Part shown: piece after piece, positions 47,973-57,446 of the stretch | Layout: each line of letters begins with the position of its first letter | Numbering within the stretch: position 1 is the stretch's first letter | Source of the DNA: Gloeocapsopsis crepidinum LEGE 06123 | Lineage (GTDB): Bacteria > Cyanobacteriota > Cyanobacteriia > Cyanobacteriales > Chroococcidiopsidaceae | DNA length: 64,000 nt | Reading direction: 5' to 3' | Assembly (NCBI RefSeq): GCF_015207655.1 | Contig: NZ_JADEWN010000003.1 | Span: forward strand, 85,132-149,131 | The notes under the pieces: model-generated | Seen by the model: only the letters and a program-made list of their open reading frames with translations | Database searches by the model: none | Told to the model about the DNA's origin: nothing | Position numbers and translations under genes: made by a program

Positions 47973-49682
47973 ATGAGTTATCGCATGGATCGTCGTGCTT
48001 ACGCTGAGACATTTGGTCCAACAGTAGGCGATCGCGTGCGACTTGCAGATACAGAATTGATTATTGAAGTTGAACAAGACTTGACAACCTACGGCGATGA
48101 AGTCAAATTTGGCGGTGGTAAAGTGATTCGCGATGGTATGGGACAATCGCCAATATCCAACGCTGATGGTGCTGTTGATGTTGTGATTACAAATGCTTTA
48201 ATTCTTGATTGGTGGGGAATCGTTAAAGCTGATATTGGCATTAAAGACGGCAAAATTTTCAAAATTGGCAAAGCGGGAAATCCTTACATTCAAGACAATG
48301 TAGATATTATTATTGGTCCTGGAACTGAAGCGATCGCCTCAGAAGGAATGATCCTCACGGCTGGAGGTATTGACGCGCACATTCACTTTATTTGTCCGCA
48401 ACAGATTGAGACAGCGATCGCCTCTGGAGTCACGACAATGATTGGTGGCGGTACAGGTCCAGCAACGGGAACAAACGCAACAACTTGTACGCCTGGACCT
48501 TGGAATATTTACCGAATGCTGCAAGCTGCGGATGCCTTTCCAGTTAATTTAGGTTTTTTAGGTAAAGGTAACAGTAGCCAACCACAAGGACTCGTCGAAC
48601 AAGTTCAAGCAGGGGCAATGGGTTTAAAACTCCATGAAGATTGGGGAACAACACCTGCTGCAATTGATACCTGTTTGAGTGTTGCAGATGAATTTGATGT
48701 GCAAGTTGCTATTCACACCGATACACTCAACGAAGCAGGATTTGTTGAAGATACGATCGCTGCTTTCAAAAATCGCGTCATTCACACTTATCATACAGAA
48801 GGTGCAGGTGGCGGTCATGCACCAGATATTATCAAAGTCTGCGGAGAAGCTAACGTTTTACCTTCTTCTACCAATCCTACACGTCCTTATACACTAAATA
48901 CTCTAGACGAACACTTAGATATGCTGATGGTATGCCATCACCTCGATCCAGGTATTGCGGAAGATGTTGCCTTTGCTGAGTCGCGGATTCGGAGAGAAAC
49001 AATTGCAGCCGAAGACATTTTGCACGATCTGGGTGCTTTTAGCATGATTTCTTCTGATTCTCAAGCAATGGGGCGAGTAGGCGAAGTGATTATTCGTACT
49101 TGGCAAACTGCGCACAAAATGAAAGTACAGCGCGGTGCACTAGCAGAAGATACCGCAGCAAACGACAACTTTCGCGCCAAGCGCTATGTTGCTAAATATA
49201 CGATTAATCCGGCGATCGCACACGGTATTTCTGAATATGTCGGTTCTGTTGAAGAGGGGAAACTTGCTGATTTGTGTTTGTGGCGTCCGGCGTTTTTTGG
49301 TGTCAAGCCAGAAATTGTCATTAAAGGCGGGGCGATCGCTTATGCGCAAATGGGAGATGCTAACGCGAGTATCCCTACGCCACAACCTGTACATATGCGC
49401 CCGATGTTTGCTAGTTTTGGTGGAGCGATCGCAACAACTTCACTGACTTTTGTTTCACAAGCTGCAAAAGATTTAGGAATTTCCCAACAGCTAAACTTAC
49501 AAAAAAGTGTAGTTCCTGTCTCTGGTACTCGTCACCTCAGTAAAAGAGAAATGAAATTAAATGATCTTCTGCCTCAAATAGAGGTAGATTCAGAGACATA
49601 TGAAGTGAAAGCAGACGGAAAATTACTGACTTGTGAGCCTGCAACAATCTTACCTCTAGCACAACGCTATTTTCTCTTTTGA
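47973..49682 (+). CDS. ureC: Urease subunit alpha
   Basis: 569 residues, full length. Nickel-dependent catalytic subunit hydrolysing urea to ammonia and carbon dioxide. Metal-binding and catalytic residues are intact: HIHFICPQQ, the carbamylated Lys in [35 protein letters not shown] and the mobile flap region VCHHLDP. AAGGAGCATCGC is the ribosome binding site. ureA, ureB and the accessory genes are not adjacent; cyanobacteria often scatter these. It works with the urt urea importer encoded 23 kb away. Confidence 0.97.
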   Translation: MSYRMDRRAYAETFGPTVGDRVRLADTELIIEVEQDLTTYGDEVKFGGGKVIRDGMGQSPISNADGAVDVVITNALILDWWGIVKADIGIKDGKIFKIGKAGNPYIQDNVDIIIGPGTEAIASEGMILTAGGIDAHIHFICPQQIETAIASGVTTMIGGGTGPATGTNATTCTPGPWNIYRMLQAADAFPVNLGFLGKGNSSQPQGLVEQVQAGAMGLKLHEDWGTTPAAIDTCLSVADEFDVQVAIHTDTLNEAGFVEDTIAAFKNRVIHTYHTEGAGGGHAPDIIKVCGEANVLPSSTNPTRPYTLNTLDEHLDMLMVCHHLDPGIAEDVAFAESRIRRETIAAEDILHDLGAFSMISSDSQAMGRVGEVIIRTWQTAHKMKVQRGALAEDTAANDNFRAKRYVAKYTINPAIAHGISEYVGSVEEGKLADLCLWRPAFFGVKPEIVIKGGAIAYAQMGDANASIPTPQPVHMRPMFASFGGAIATTSLTFVSQAAKDLGISQQLNLQKSVVPVSGTRHLSKREMKLNDLLPQIEVDSETYEVKADGKLLTCEPATILPLAQRYFLF

Positions 49683-50018
49683 AATTAATGACTACCAGAA
49701 TACATCAAATCAAGAAAGTAAGATAATAGTAACTAGTAGCTAGTAAGTAAACTTTATTATCCAATTGCTCTTGTGAGTTCAACTTGTGCTGTATTGTCCA
49801 AGTTCAGTTTTGTTTTCTCACAGTTTTTGACCAAAATAATAGTTAATTGGAGTTTTCTGGCAAGCAAGCGAAATAATACGTAGAGAAGCTCTAATAACAA
49901 GTTGGTATAAAAATAATCCTTCGCAAGTAGGAGGTCAAATGAGCAGTTAGGAGGAAAAATAATACAGATACAAGCAGTTCATAAAATTTAACTCAAAGTT
50001 ATACAATATTTTTATTCC
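49683..50018. other. 336-bp intergenic region with a mini-ORF
   Basis: It contains a CTAGTAGCTAGTAAG short-repeat stretch and, at 49939-49950, ATG AGC AGT TAG preceded by a perfect AGGAGG (49929-49934). A second AGGAGG overlaps the mini-ORF stop. Nothing else was recognised. Confidence 0.4.
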
Positions 50019-51125
50019 ATGTGTGCTCAACCCTCTCGCCCTGACAATATTCTCGTTGTGGATGACTCGCCAGACAATGTTTTCCTGATCCAAACAATTC
50101 TGGAAGAAGAAGGTTACAAAATAGCAACTGCCGAAAATGGTTCTACAGCTTTAAGACTAGTTGATCAATCTCCGCCACATCTGGTACTGCTTGATGTGAT
50201 GATGCCAGGAATGGACGGCTTTGAGGTAACTCAGCGCATTCGTCAAAATAACCAGTTGCCATTTATCCCGATTTTACTCATAACAGCATACGATCAGCCA
50301 AGCGTAGCACAGGGCTTGGATATGGGCGCAGATGATTTTATTCGCAAACCTGTAGAGGTTGATGAATTGTTGGCACGCGTGCGATCGCTATTACGGTTAA
50401 AACATAGCGTGGATGAACGCGATCAAATAGCTCGTCAAAGAGAAGATTTTGTATCTCGCCTAACACACGATTTGCGTACTCCTCTTGTCGCGGCAGATAG
50501 AATGCTCATGCTGTTTCAACAAGGGGCTTTAGGTGAACTTTCACCAACAATGAAAGAAGCAGTTACTACAATGGCGCGTAGTAATCAGAACTTGTTACAA
50601 ATGGTGAATACTTTATTAGAAGTATACCGCTTTGAGGCAGATCGTAAAGTTTTAAATTTCATGCCTGTCAATTTGCAAGAGGTGCTAGCAGAAGTTGTCA
50701 AGGAACTAGAACCGCTGGCACAAGAAAAAAAACTTCCCTTACAGTTTGAATCAATGAATTTACAAGTTAATCCGAAAATCATCGGCGATCGCTTGGAAAT
50801 TCACCGTTTATTTATAAACTTAGTGGGAAATGCAATTAAGTTTACTGATAATGGTTCTGTAACTGTACGCATGAAACTTTCTCAAGGCGCAGATTCAGAT
50901 TCATACATCACAATTGAAGTCATAGATACTGGTTCTGGTATTCCTCAAGCAGAACAAGCTACTTTATTTGAAAGATTTCGCCAAGGAAGTCACAAACGCT
51001 CTGGTAGTGGTTTAGGACTATACCTTTCACGTAGAATTGTAGAAGCTCATCAGGGTACAATTGACGTTAAATCAACACCTGGGCAAGGTAGTATATTTGC
51101 TGTTCATCTCCCTATTGCGCAGTAA
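50019..51125 (+). CDS. Receiver-histidine kinase hybrid
   Basis: 368 residues, soluble. An N-terminal response-regulator receiver (1-125, phospho-acceptor Asp59 in LVLLDVMMPGMDG, Lys110 in IRKPV) is fused to a HisKA dimerisation domain (His150 in RLTHDLRTPL) and an HATPase_c domain. The latter shows the N box NLVGNAIKFTDN, G1 DTGSGIP and G2 GSGLGLYL. There is no membrane segment, so its input is probably another kinase acting on the receiver. The cognate output regulator is not adjacent. The closest start is ATG 50019. Confidence 0.9.
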   Translation: MCAQPSRPDNILVVDDSPDNVFLIQTILEEEGYKIATAENGSTALRLVDQSPPHLVLLDVMMPGMDGFEVTQRIRQNNQLPFIPILLITAYDQPSVAQGLDMGADDFIRKPVEVDELLARVRSLLRLKHSVDERDQIARQREDFVSRLTHDLRTPLVAADRMLMLFQQGALGELSPTMKEAVTTMARSNQNLLQMVNTLLEVYRFEADRKVLNFMPVNLQEVLAEVVKELEPLAQEKKLPLQFESMNLQVNPKIIGDRLEIHRLFINLVGNAIKFTDNGSVTVRMKLSQGADSDSYITIEVIDTGSGIPQAEQATLFERFRQGSHKRSGSGLGLYLSRRIVEAHQGTIDVKSTPGQGSIFAVHLPIAQ

Positions 51126-51320
51126 CTTCTAGCAATATGGAGATAGTTAAATAACTGCGAGAGTATTCATACTATTCAAAGGCTGGTCATTAAAGCAGCG
51201 GTCGTGTAAATAAGCTGATATCATTTTCATCAGCTATTAAGTTGATGAACGCTAAAGGTTCTTGCTCAACTTTCTTCGACGTGCTAACTTCGCAAACGCG
51301 ATCGCTATTGACCACACCTC

Positions 51321-52718
51321 ATGAGTAAAACTGATCTAGCCTTTACCTCAGCCCTCGATCAAGCGCAGTTAATCCACAGCGGTGAAGTATCGCCAGTTGA
51401 ATTAGTCGAACTTTACCTCGAACGCATTCAGCAATTGGATGGTCAAATTGGTAGTTATTTTACCGTGATGGCAGAAAGTGCGATCGCAGATGCTAAAGCC
51501 AAAACTGAGTTATTGAGTAAAAGCAAAGAATTACCACCATTTTTTGGCGTACCAATTGCGATTAAAGACCTAAATTCTGTTGCAGGTGTTCCGTGTACTT
51601 ATGGCGTTCCAGTCTTAAAAAATGAAATTGCAGCATACGATGACGGAGTTGTCACGCGCATTCGTCATGCAGGATTCATCATTTTAGGTAAAACAGCGAC
51701 ATCTGAACTTGGTTCTTTTCCCTACACTGAACCAACCGGTTTTCCCCCAACGCGCAATCCTTGGAGTTTAGATCGTACTGCTGGTGGTTCGAGTGGTGGA
51801 TCGGCATCAGCTGTTGCTGCTGGGTTGTGTGCGATCGCTCAAGGTTCTGATGCTGGCGGTTCCATTCGCGGTCCAGCATTTTGTTGTGGTTTAGTTGGAA
51901 TTAAGCCATCACGCGGTAGAGTTTCGTGGGCACCTGTGGGCGATCGCTTAAGTGGTCTATCATCTAATGGTCCAATTGCCCGCACAGTTGCAGATGCTGC
52001 AGCGTTGCTTGATGTCATGTCTGGTTATGTCACTGGAGATCCTTATTGGCTACCCGAACCACAACCGAGTTTTCTAGCAGCAACTACACAACAATTAGGA
52101 CGCTTACGTATTGCATTTACAACAAGTATCCCACCAATTGGTGAAGCCGACGCAGCGTGTCAACAAGCAGTCTGCGATACTGCTAATCGACTACAAGTGA
52201 TGGGACATATTGTTGAACCAGGTTGTCCTGATTTTAATGGCTTAATTGAACCATTTACACGCATTTGGCAATCAGCAGTAGGTGCAAGTGGGATTCCTCA
52301 AGAAGTTCTGCAACCACTCAACCAGTGGTTACTCGCCCAAAGTGGAACTGCGGGAGATTATTTGCGGGCTGTGTCTCAAATGCAAGCGATCGCGCGTCGA
52401 ATTGTGGCGTTCTTTGACAATGTGGATGTGCTCATAACACCAACATACATGCATTCTTCAATTACTATTGGTGCATGGGCTAATTTGAACCCAGAAACAA
52501 CATTGCAACAAATGATTAACTGGATTGCACCATGTCCGCCATTTAATGCTAGCGGTCAACCAGCGATCGCACTTCCTACAGGTTTTGATGACAACGGATT
52601 ACCAATTGGGATTCAACTTGTTGGTCGTCCTGCTACAGAATCGACTTTAATCGCATTAGCTGCACAGCTAGAAGCCGCGCAGTCTTGGAGTCAATATCGT
52701 CCAGCGATCGCCGTTTGA
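51321..52718 (+). CDS. Amidase (amidase-signature family)
   Basis: 465 residues. Ser-cisSer-Lys hydrolase: the catalytic Lys in VPIAIKDLN, the Gly/Ser-rich signature AGGSSGGSASAVAAG and the nucleophile Ser in GSDAGGSIRGPA. It resembles GatA but lacks gatC and gatB nearby, so it is called a general amidase acting on small amides. It starts at ATG 51321. A palindromic mini-hairpin repeat follows the stop. Confidence 0.9.
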   Translation: MSKTDLAFTSALDQAQLIHSGEVSPVELVELYLERIQQLDGQIGSYFTVMAESAIADAKAKTELLSKSKELPPFFGVPIAIKDLNSVAGVPCTYGVPVLKNEIAAYDDGVVTRIRHAGFIILGKTATSELGSFPYTEPTGFPPTRNPWSLDRTAGGSSGGSASAVAAGLCAIAQGSDAGGSIRGPAFCCGLVGIKPSRGRVSWAPVGDRLSGLSSNGPIARTVADAAALLDVMSGYVTGDPYWLPEPQPSFLAATTQQLGRLRIAFTTSIPPIGEADAACQQAVCDTANRLQVMGHIVEPGCPDFNGLIEPFTRIWQSAVGASGIPQEVLQPLNQWLLAQSGTAGDYLRAVSQMQAIARRIVAFFDNVDVLITPTYMHSSITIGAWANLNPETTLQQMINWIAPCPPFNASGQPAIALPTGFDDNGLPIGIQLVGRPATESTLIALAAQLEAAQSWSQYRPAIAV

Positions 52719-52724
52719 AGAAAT

Positions 52725-52747
52725 AGCCGCTGACTGAAGTCAGGGCT
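52725..52747 (+). repeat. Palindromic mini-hairpin repeat, copy 2
   Basis: AGCC, bulged G, CTGACT, loop GA, AGTCAG, GGCT. Same architecture as 11853-11877, with the pair A-T at one stem position replaced by T-A. It lies directly after the amidase stop, between convergent genes. Confidence 0.65.
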
Positions 52748-52872
52748 ACCAAGCAAAGTTTCAAGAGTTTTGAATTTTAAGTTTTGAATTAAATTTTCTT
52801 AAACTCAACACTTCACGACTCATAACTCTAAATTGGTGGGCTTTGTTTGTCTAGCAGCGAATTCATTCCGCA

Positions 52873-54261
52873 CTATTCAACCAAATTTAATATAATCTGC
52901 TGATACTCATAGAAACTCTGCTTTGGTGTTCTGCGTTGAGACTCAAAATCGACATACACAATACCAAAACGCTTATCGTACCCAAAAAGCCATTCAAAGT
53001 TATCGCAAAAACTCCACAACATATATCCGCGTAAATCTACACCATCTTGCTTCGCTTGCAATGCAGTATCAATATGACGTTTAATATAGTCTGCTCGTAG
53101 AGGATCTTTAACTAAATCTTTATCTAACTGTTCGTCAAGCTCACCAAAGCCTGCACCATTTTCAGTAATATAAATTACAGGATTATCATACTCATTTTTA
53201 ATCCACATCAGCAGCTTGTACAAATACTCTGGTCGCACTGGACCATTAAACATTTTTATCTCATCAGGGTTAGTAGAGAACCACTCTGCGTTATAAGGTG
53301 CGGAATCATCAGCTTTCACATAAGCTGGTGCATAGAAATTAACGCCAATAAAATCCGGTTTATTTGCAGCGATCAGCTGCATATCCTCTGCTGATACTTG
53401 AAAAGTAGGATTGTATTTCTGGTGCAACTTGACAACGTCATCTGGATATTTACCTTTATACATTGCATCCAAAAACCAACGATTATGTAAGCCATCAAAT
53501 ATCATAGCCGCTTGGACATCTTCTGCTTTATTTGTATCTAAAGGAATAGTAGGTGTAAAGCTTAAAGTAATGCCAATTGTACCACCTAACTTTAATTGGT
53601 GGTAATTTTGGATTGCTGTTGCACTTGCAAGTAATAAATGATGTACTGCTTCAGCTTGTTTACCATAAGTTTCATTACTAATTGCATAAGGATTTGCTTT
53701 GTTCTCAATGGCATTGTGTGCTAAGGGTTCAATAAAGAAAAGGTTAATAAAAGGCTCATTAAAGGTGATAAACTTCTTAACTCTATCCCCGTAATTTGTG
53801 AAAAGAATATTGGCATACTCTGCATACCACTGCACCGAATCAGAGTTAGCCCAGCCACCTTTTTCTTGTAATTTGTACGGTAGATCCCAATGAAAATTAG
53901 TGATGACAGGTTCAATTTCATTTGATAAAAGATCGTCAGCTAACTGATTGTAATAAGCTACACCCTGCGAGTTTACCTGACCTGTTCCATTAGGGATAAT
54001 GCGTGACCATGAGATCGAGAAACGATAAGCGTTAACACCAAGCTGTCTCATCAAAGCAATATCTTGCAAATACTGCGTCCGGTCATAAAAATTGATGGCA
54101 ACATTACCTGTATCCTGTTTACCAATAAAAGCCTTAGTAACTTGATAGTCATTGGTATAAACATCCCAATTTGAACAACCTTTATTATCAGCTTGATAAC
54201 CTCCTTCAACCTGATAAGCAGCACTCGCAACACCCCAAAGAAATTTGTCTTGTGTAAACAT
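52873..54261 (-). CDS. GH1 beta-glucosidase/glycosidase
   Basis: 462 residues from the preferred ATG at 54261 (MFTQDKFLWGVASAAYQVEG), where GH1 proteins normally begin; an open extension of 29 codons upstream (to 54348) lacks family similarity. Retaining glycosidase, cleaving beta-linked glucosides. Acid/base Glu in TFNEPFIN, nucleophile Glu in YITENGAG, and the substrate-binding block GYMLWSFCDNFEWLFGY. No signal peptide, so it is cytoplasmic. It is divergent from a HAD protein of the beta-phosphoglucomutase type, which suggests disaccharide use. Confidence 0.93.
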   Translation of the reverse strand: MFTQDKFLWGVASAAYQVEGGYQADNKGCSNWDVYTNDYQVTKAFIGKQDTGNVAINFYDRTQYLQDIALMRQLGVNAYRFSISWSRIIPNGTGQVNSQGVAYYNQLADDLLSNEIEPVITNFHWDLPYKLQEKGGWANSDSVQWYAEYANILFTNYGDRVKKFITFNEPFINLFFIEPLAHNAIENKANPYAISNETYGKQAEAVHHLLLASATAIQNYHQLKLGGTIGITLSFTPTIPLDTNKAEDVQAAMIFDGLHNRWFLDAMYKGKYPDDVVKLHQKYNPTFQVSAEDMQLIAANKPDFIGVNFYAPAYVKADDSAPYNAEWFSTNPDEIKMFNGPVRPEYLYKLLMWIKNEYDNPVIYITENGAGFGELDEQLDKDLVKDPLRADYIKRHIDTALQAKQDGVDLRGYMLWSFCDNFEWLFGYDKRFGIVYVDFESQRRTPKQSFYEYQQIILNLVE

Positions 54262-54424
54262 CACTAGTTTCCCGCAAATAACTGCGGCTATGACACCATC
54301 TAAACAATCTTCGGCTAATATTTTTCTTATGACATCCGTCCAACGCATCTACCGTGACACTTAATACATAGGTATCACAGTTAATTGTGTTAATGTCAGC
54401 ATTAAGCTTTTATCTTAAGGAATC

Positions 54425-55081
54425 ATGCTGGCAGCAATTTTGTACGACCTTGATGGAACCATCGTCAACACCGATCCTCTCCATTACAAAGTTTGGCGCG
54501 AAATGTTGCAAGAATATGGAATCGAGATTGATGAAGAGTTCTACAAAAATCATATGAGTGGGCGACTTAATCCCCAAATCGTGCGCGATTTTATGCCAGA
54601 GTGGACAGATGAAGCGATTTATCAGTTTAGCGATCGCAAAGAAGCTTGTTTTCGTGAAGTTGCGGGTAGTCTCACACCGCTTTCTGGACTTACTAACGCG
54701 ATCGCCTGGGGAACTGAACGCAAACTTAAACAAGCAGTGGTTACTAATGCACCGCGTGCTAATGCAGAATATATGCTAGAGGTTTTAAAACTATCAACCG
54801 CATTTGATCGAGTTGCGATCTCAGCCGAGGTTGGTATCCCTAAACCTGATCCTGCTCCTTATGAGTATATTCTTAAAGAGTTTGGCATTACTCCAGGCGA
54901 AGCTTTAGCGTTTGAAGATTCACCTTCCGGAATGCGATCGGCGGTTGCAGCAGGTATTAAAACTATCGGTATTGCTACGACTCAAGAACCCAGCCAACTG
55001 TATGAACTAGGCGCAGTCTTAGTTATCTCTGACTATACCGACTCAAGATTGTGGGAATTATTGGGAGTTCCTAGGAGTTAA
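54425..55081 (+). CDS. HAD-family phosphatase/beta-phosphoglucomutase-like
   Basis: 218 residues. HAD motif I is YDLDGTIVNTDPLHY (Asp8 nucleophile, Asp10 acid/base), motif II VVTNAPRAN, motif III Lys in IPKPDPAPY, motif IV AFEDSPSGMRSA. The helical cap of subclass IA is present. It resembles beta-PGM and related sugar-phosphate phosphatases; sequence alone does not tell mutase from phosphatase. It is divergent from the GH1 gene with a spacer of 163 bp. Confidence 0.88.
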   Translation: MLAAILYDLDGTIVNTDPLHYKVWREMLQEYGIEIDEEFYKNHMSGRLNPQIVRDFMPEWTDEAIYQFSDRKEACFREVAGSLTPLSGLTNAIAWGTERKLKQAVVTNAPRANAEYMLEVLKLSTAFDRVAISAEVGIPKPDPAPYEYILKEFGITPGEALAFEDSPSGMRSAVAAGIKTIGIATTQEPSQLYELGAVLVISDYTDSRLWELLGVPRS

Positions 55082-55205
55082 ACTCAAGTTATTCGCTGTT
55101 AGCTTTTAGTGCTAATTCTTTATAGAAGAATAGAAGACTTGTTCTTTGCCATTAGCCATTCTTCCGGCATATTGATTAAATTCACGAATCATCTAGAAGT
55201 ACTAT

Positions 55206-55910
55206 ATGCAGGCAAGTATAGAGCAGATTTCGCAAGTAAGTGTGTTGGCAGGTTTAGAAACTCTAGACAAGTTTAAATTACAACCTTACACGCAAATTCG
55301 CCAATATTGTCAGGGAGAAATTGTCTTTCATGAAGGCGATCGCTTACTAGCCAAATTGTATGCTCTCATTGATGGTGAACTGCGAGTCACTAAAATCGCA
55401 ACTACAGGCAAAGAAACCATTCTACGGACACTTACTCTAGGAGAAATATTTGCTGCGCCAGCACTATTGGGTGATGGAATTGCACCTGCAACGGTTACAG
55501 CAGAAACTAATTGTCAAATTCTCACTGTAGAACGCGATGCTTTACTCACAACGATTCAGCAGAATCCTGATATTGCTTTAAAGATGCTGATGGTGTTTAA
55601 TTCGCGCTTGCAGCAACTGCATGAAACTGTTCATGGCTTAGTTTCAGAACGTGCGATCGTGCGCCTAGCAAGATTGATTCATTATTCTGCGGTTGAATAT
55701 GGCACACAGACTACTAAAGATGGCGAGTTTTTGCGGGTTAAGTTACCTTACTATCGCATTGCACGGAGTATTGGGATTACTTACGAAGAATGTCTAAGAT
55801 TAATTAAAAGTCTTAGTTGCCTTGTTTATCATCGAGGCGGTAGGATCGCTGTTTTGGATATGGAAAAGTTGGAAGCGATCGCGCGGGGAGAGTTAGCAGT
55901 TATAGAATAA
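55206..55910 (+). CDS. Crp/Fnr-family transcription regulator
   Basis: 234 residues. A cyclic-nucleotide-binding-like beta-roll (about 20-120; YCQGEIVFHEGDRLLAKLYA) and a dimer helix (about 120-150) precede a winged HTH (about 150-225). The recognition helix reads RSIGITYEECLRLIKSL. Glu194 and Arg198 align with the base-contacting Glu and Arg of FNR, while the FNR Ser between them is Leu197. There is no N-terminal Cys cluster, so no FNR-like iron-sulfur cluster. It lies 1.5 kb before the minus-strand nitric-oxide locus and is a candidate regulator of the WTGAG-N4-CTC sites there. That link is inference. Confidence 0.88.
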   Translation: MQASIEQISQVSVLAGLETLDKFKLQPYTQIRQYCQGEIVFHEGDRLLAKLYALIDGELRVTKIATTGKETILRTLTLGEIFAAPALLGDGIAPATVTAETNCQILTVERDALLTTIQQNPDIALKMLMVFNSRLQQLHETVHGLVSERAIVRLARLIHYSAVEYGTQTTKDGEFLRVKLPYYRIARSIGITYEECLRLIKSLSCLVYHRGGRIAVLDMEKLEAIARGELAVIE

Positions 55911-55951
55911 ACAACAGGTTGCTTCTGCAACAAAAATTAATCAAAATTGAA

Positions 55952-56233
55952 TTACATATCTGAATGACGATCGAGACTGTGGTTCACATGATAGACGCTG
56001 TGCTTTTGCCTGTATGAGACCATAAGTTCTACGGCTTCTCTGACACTCTTTTCCAGCGCTGACAACCTTTGCTCAACGTTATCTAGCCTTTCATGGCAAG
56101 ACATTATTCCTAAATAAGACCTGAGGGCACTAATCACGATTTCTGATTTAGACTGCCCTGTTTCTTTCATCCTAGTAAGAATCGCCTGTTCTAACTCAGG
56201 AGGAATCCTAACACCAAGGAAGGGATTTGCCAT
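55952..56233 (-). CDS. Ribbon-helix-helix protein with coiled-coil tail
   Basis: 93 residues. The N-terminal half reads like a ribbon-helix-helix (CopG/Arc) DNA-binding domain: FLGVRIPPELEQAILTRMKE, then TGQSKSEIVISALRSYL. Residues 50-75 form a short coiled coil (RLDNVEQRLSALEKSV). The tail is His-rich (KHSVYHVNHSLDRHSDM). It could be a lone repressor or an orphan antitoxin; no toxin gene is adjacent. It converges with the Crp/Fnr gene. Confidence 0.68.
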   Translation of the reverse strand: MANPFLGVRIPPELEQAILTRMKETGQSKSEIVISALRSYLGIMSCHERLDNVEQRLSALEKSVREAVELMVSYRQKHSVYHVNHSLDRHSDM

Positions 56234-56624
56234 GTCAGTCTTCTGAGTATAAGCTTTGACCTTTGATAATAACAGTTCGCCACTAAGTCACCAACGTTGT
56301 AACAATGAATTATAAAACCTTGAAGTACTTACTTACCTTTGTGTAACATTGTGATAACTCAAATGCTGAACAGCAATCTAGCTTACTCAAGCACACTTCT
56401 GTATGAACATAGTCTCTCATCTGAGAAACATTTCTTTAAGACAGCTTAGCTTTTTTAGCTTCACCGTTTCGTGAAAAGATTTGTTATCATTTGTTATCAG
56501 AACCGTAATAACTCATCTCAAAACGCTTCAGGTTCAACGCGGGGCAATCTTAATGGTGAGTTATTTACCCATGAAAAAAAAGATTGCTAGCGAGTTGCTG
56601 AACACAAGCAAGGAGTACTCGATA
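56234..56624. other. 391-bp leader of the RpaB-like gene
   Basis: Contains the direct repeat TTGTTATCA at 56481-56489 and 56491-56499, a 10-bp period. The open frame upstream of the chosen start (back to 56481) has no family similarity and is treated as leader. Confidence 0.45.
56481..56499 (+). promoter_or_regulatory. Direct repeat TTGTTATCA-T-TTGTTATCA
   Basis: Two identical 9-mers with a 10-bp period, 126 bp before the RpaB-like start. The layout recalls the HLR1 box that RpaB recognises (two TTACA-type half-sites with a 10-bp period), but the half-site differs. Autoregulation is possible, unproven. Confidence 0.4.
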
Positions 56625-57353
56625 GTGGCGAGCGATAAGAAAAAAATTTTGGTGGTAGACGATGAAGCTATGATCCGTCGCATTCTCACCACAAGGCTTT
56701 CTATGGTGGGGTACAACGTTGTAGCAGCTGCGGATGGTAAAGAGGCTTTAGAGGTCTTCGCAACTGAAGATCCCGATCTCGTCGTCTTAGATGTGATGCT
56801 ACCAAAGCTTGATGGATATGGTGTTTGTCAAGAAATTCGCGAAAGTTCTGACATTCCTATTATTATGTTAACTGCCTTGGGTGATGTTGCAGACCGGATC
56901 ACGGGGCTGAAGCTAGGTGCAGATGACTACCTTGTGAAGCCTTTTTCTCCGAAAGAATTGGAAGTAAGAATTGAAGCAATTTTACGACGAATTGATCGTC
57001 CTAGCTTTTCAGGAGCAGGAGTAGTCTGTGCAGGTAGATTGCAAATTGATTTCAACAAGCGACAAGTCACGCTGAACGAAGAACGAATTCGGTTAACTAA
57101 TTTAGAATTTAACTTACTGAAACTATTAGTAACACGTGCTGGAGAAGTCATATCTCGCTCTGAAATCTTGCAACAGATTTGGGGGTATAGCCCGCGTCAG
57201 CAAGCTGATGTCCGAGTCGTTGATGTTCACATCTCGCGGCTACGAGTCAAGCTGAAAGAAGACCCTAAAAACCCAGAGTTTATTCACACTGATCGAGGTA
57301 CAGGTTATTTTTTTCAGAAAGTGACTGAACTACCACAAGTCTTAGGTGCATAG
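56625..57353 (+). CDS. OmpR-family response regulator, RpaB/Ycf27-like
   Basis: 242 residues from the GTG at 56625, which has AAGGAG (56610-56615) 9 nt upstream and yields the normal RpaB-type N-terminus (VASDKKKILVVDDE). Receiver with phospho-acceptor Asp56 (LVVLDVMLPKLDGYG) and Lys in YLVKPFSPKELE. The winged helix has VRVVDVHISRLRVKL and DRGTGYFFQKV. RpaB controls photosystem and high-light genes. This copy is close in the receiver but divergent in the linker and parts of the DNA-binding domain. It may be a paralogue rather than the essential RpaB. No partner kinase is adjacent. Confidence 0.85.
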   Translation: MASDKKKILVVDDEAMIRRILTTRLSMVGYNVVAAADGKEALEVFATEDPDLVVLDVMLPKLDGYGVCQEIRESSDIPIIMLTALGDVADRITGLKLGADDYLVKPFSPKELEVRIEAILRRIDRPSFSGAGVVCAGRLQIDFNKRQVTLNEERIRLTNLEFNLLKLLVTRAGEVISRSEILQQIWGYSPRQQADVRVVDVHISRLRVKLKEDPKNPEFIHTDRGTGYFFQKVTELPQVLGA

Positions 57354-57393
57354 AATGCAATTAATGTCAAGATAAAGTGGCGATCGCTTTGAC

Positions 57394-57424
57394 ACAAAAA
57401 AGTCTCCAAGTCTAATCTTGGAGA
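57394..57424 (-). terminator. Intrinsic terminator for the norB transcript
   Basis: TCTCCAAG (57403-57410) and CTTGGAGA (57417-57424) form an 8-bp perfect stem with a 6-nt loop. On the minus strand it is followed by CTTTTTTGTG. It lies 23 bp beyond the norB stop and may also stop the convergent RpaB-like gene. Confidence 0.8.
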
Positions 57425-57446
57425 ATAAAAATTATTTAGCAATAAA

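Noticed and set aside
54262..54348. 29-codon extension of the GH1 gene
   Set aside because: GH1 proteins start at the FLWG region, and the extension has no family similarity.
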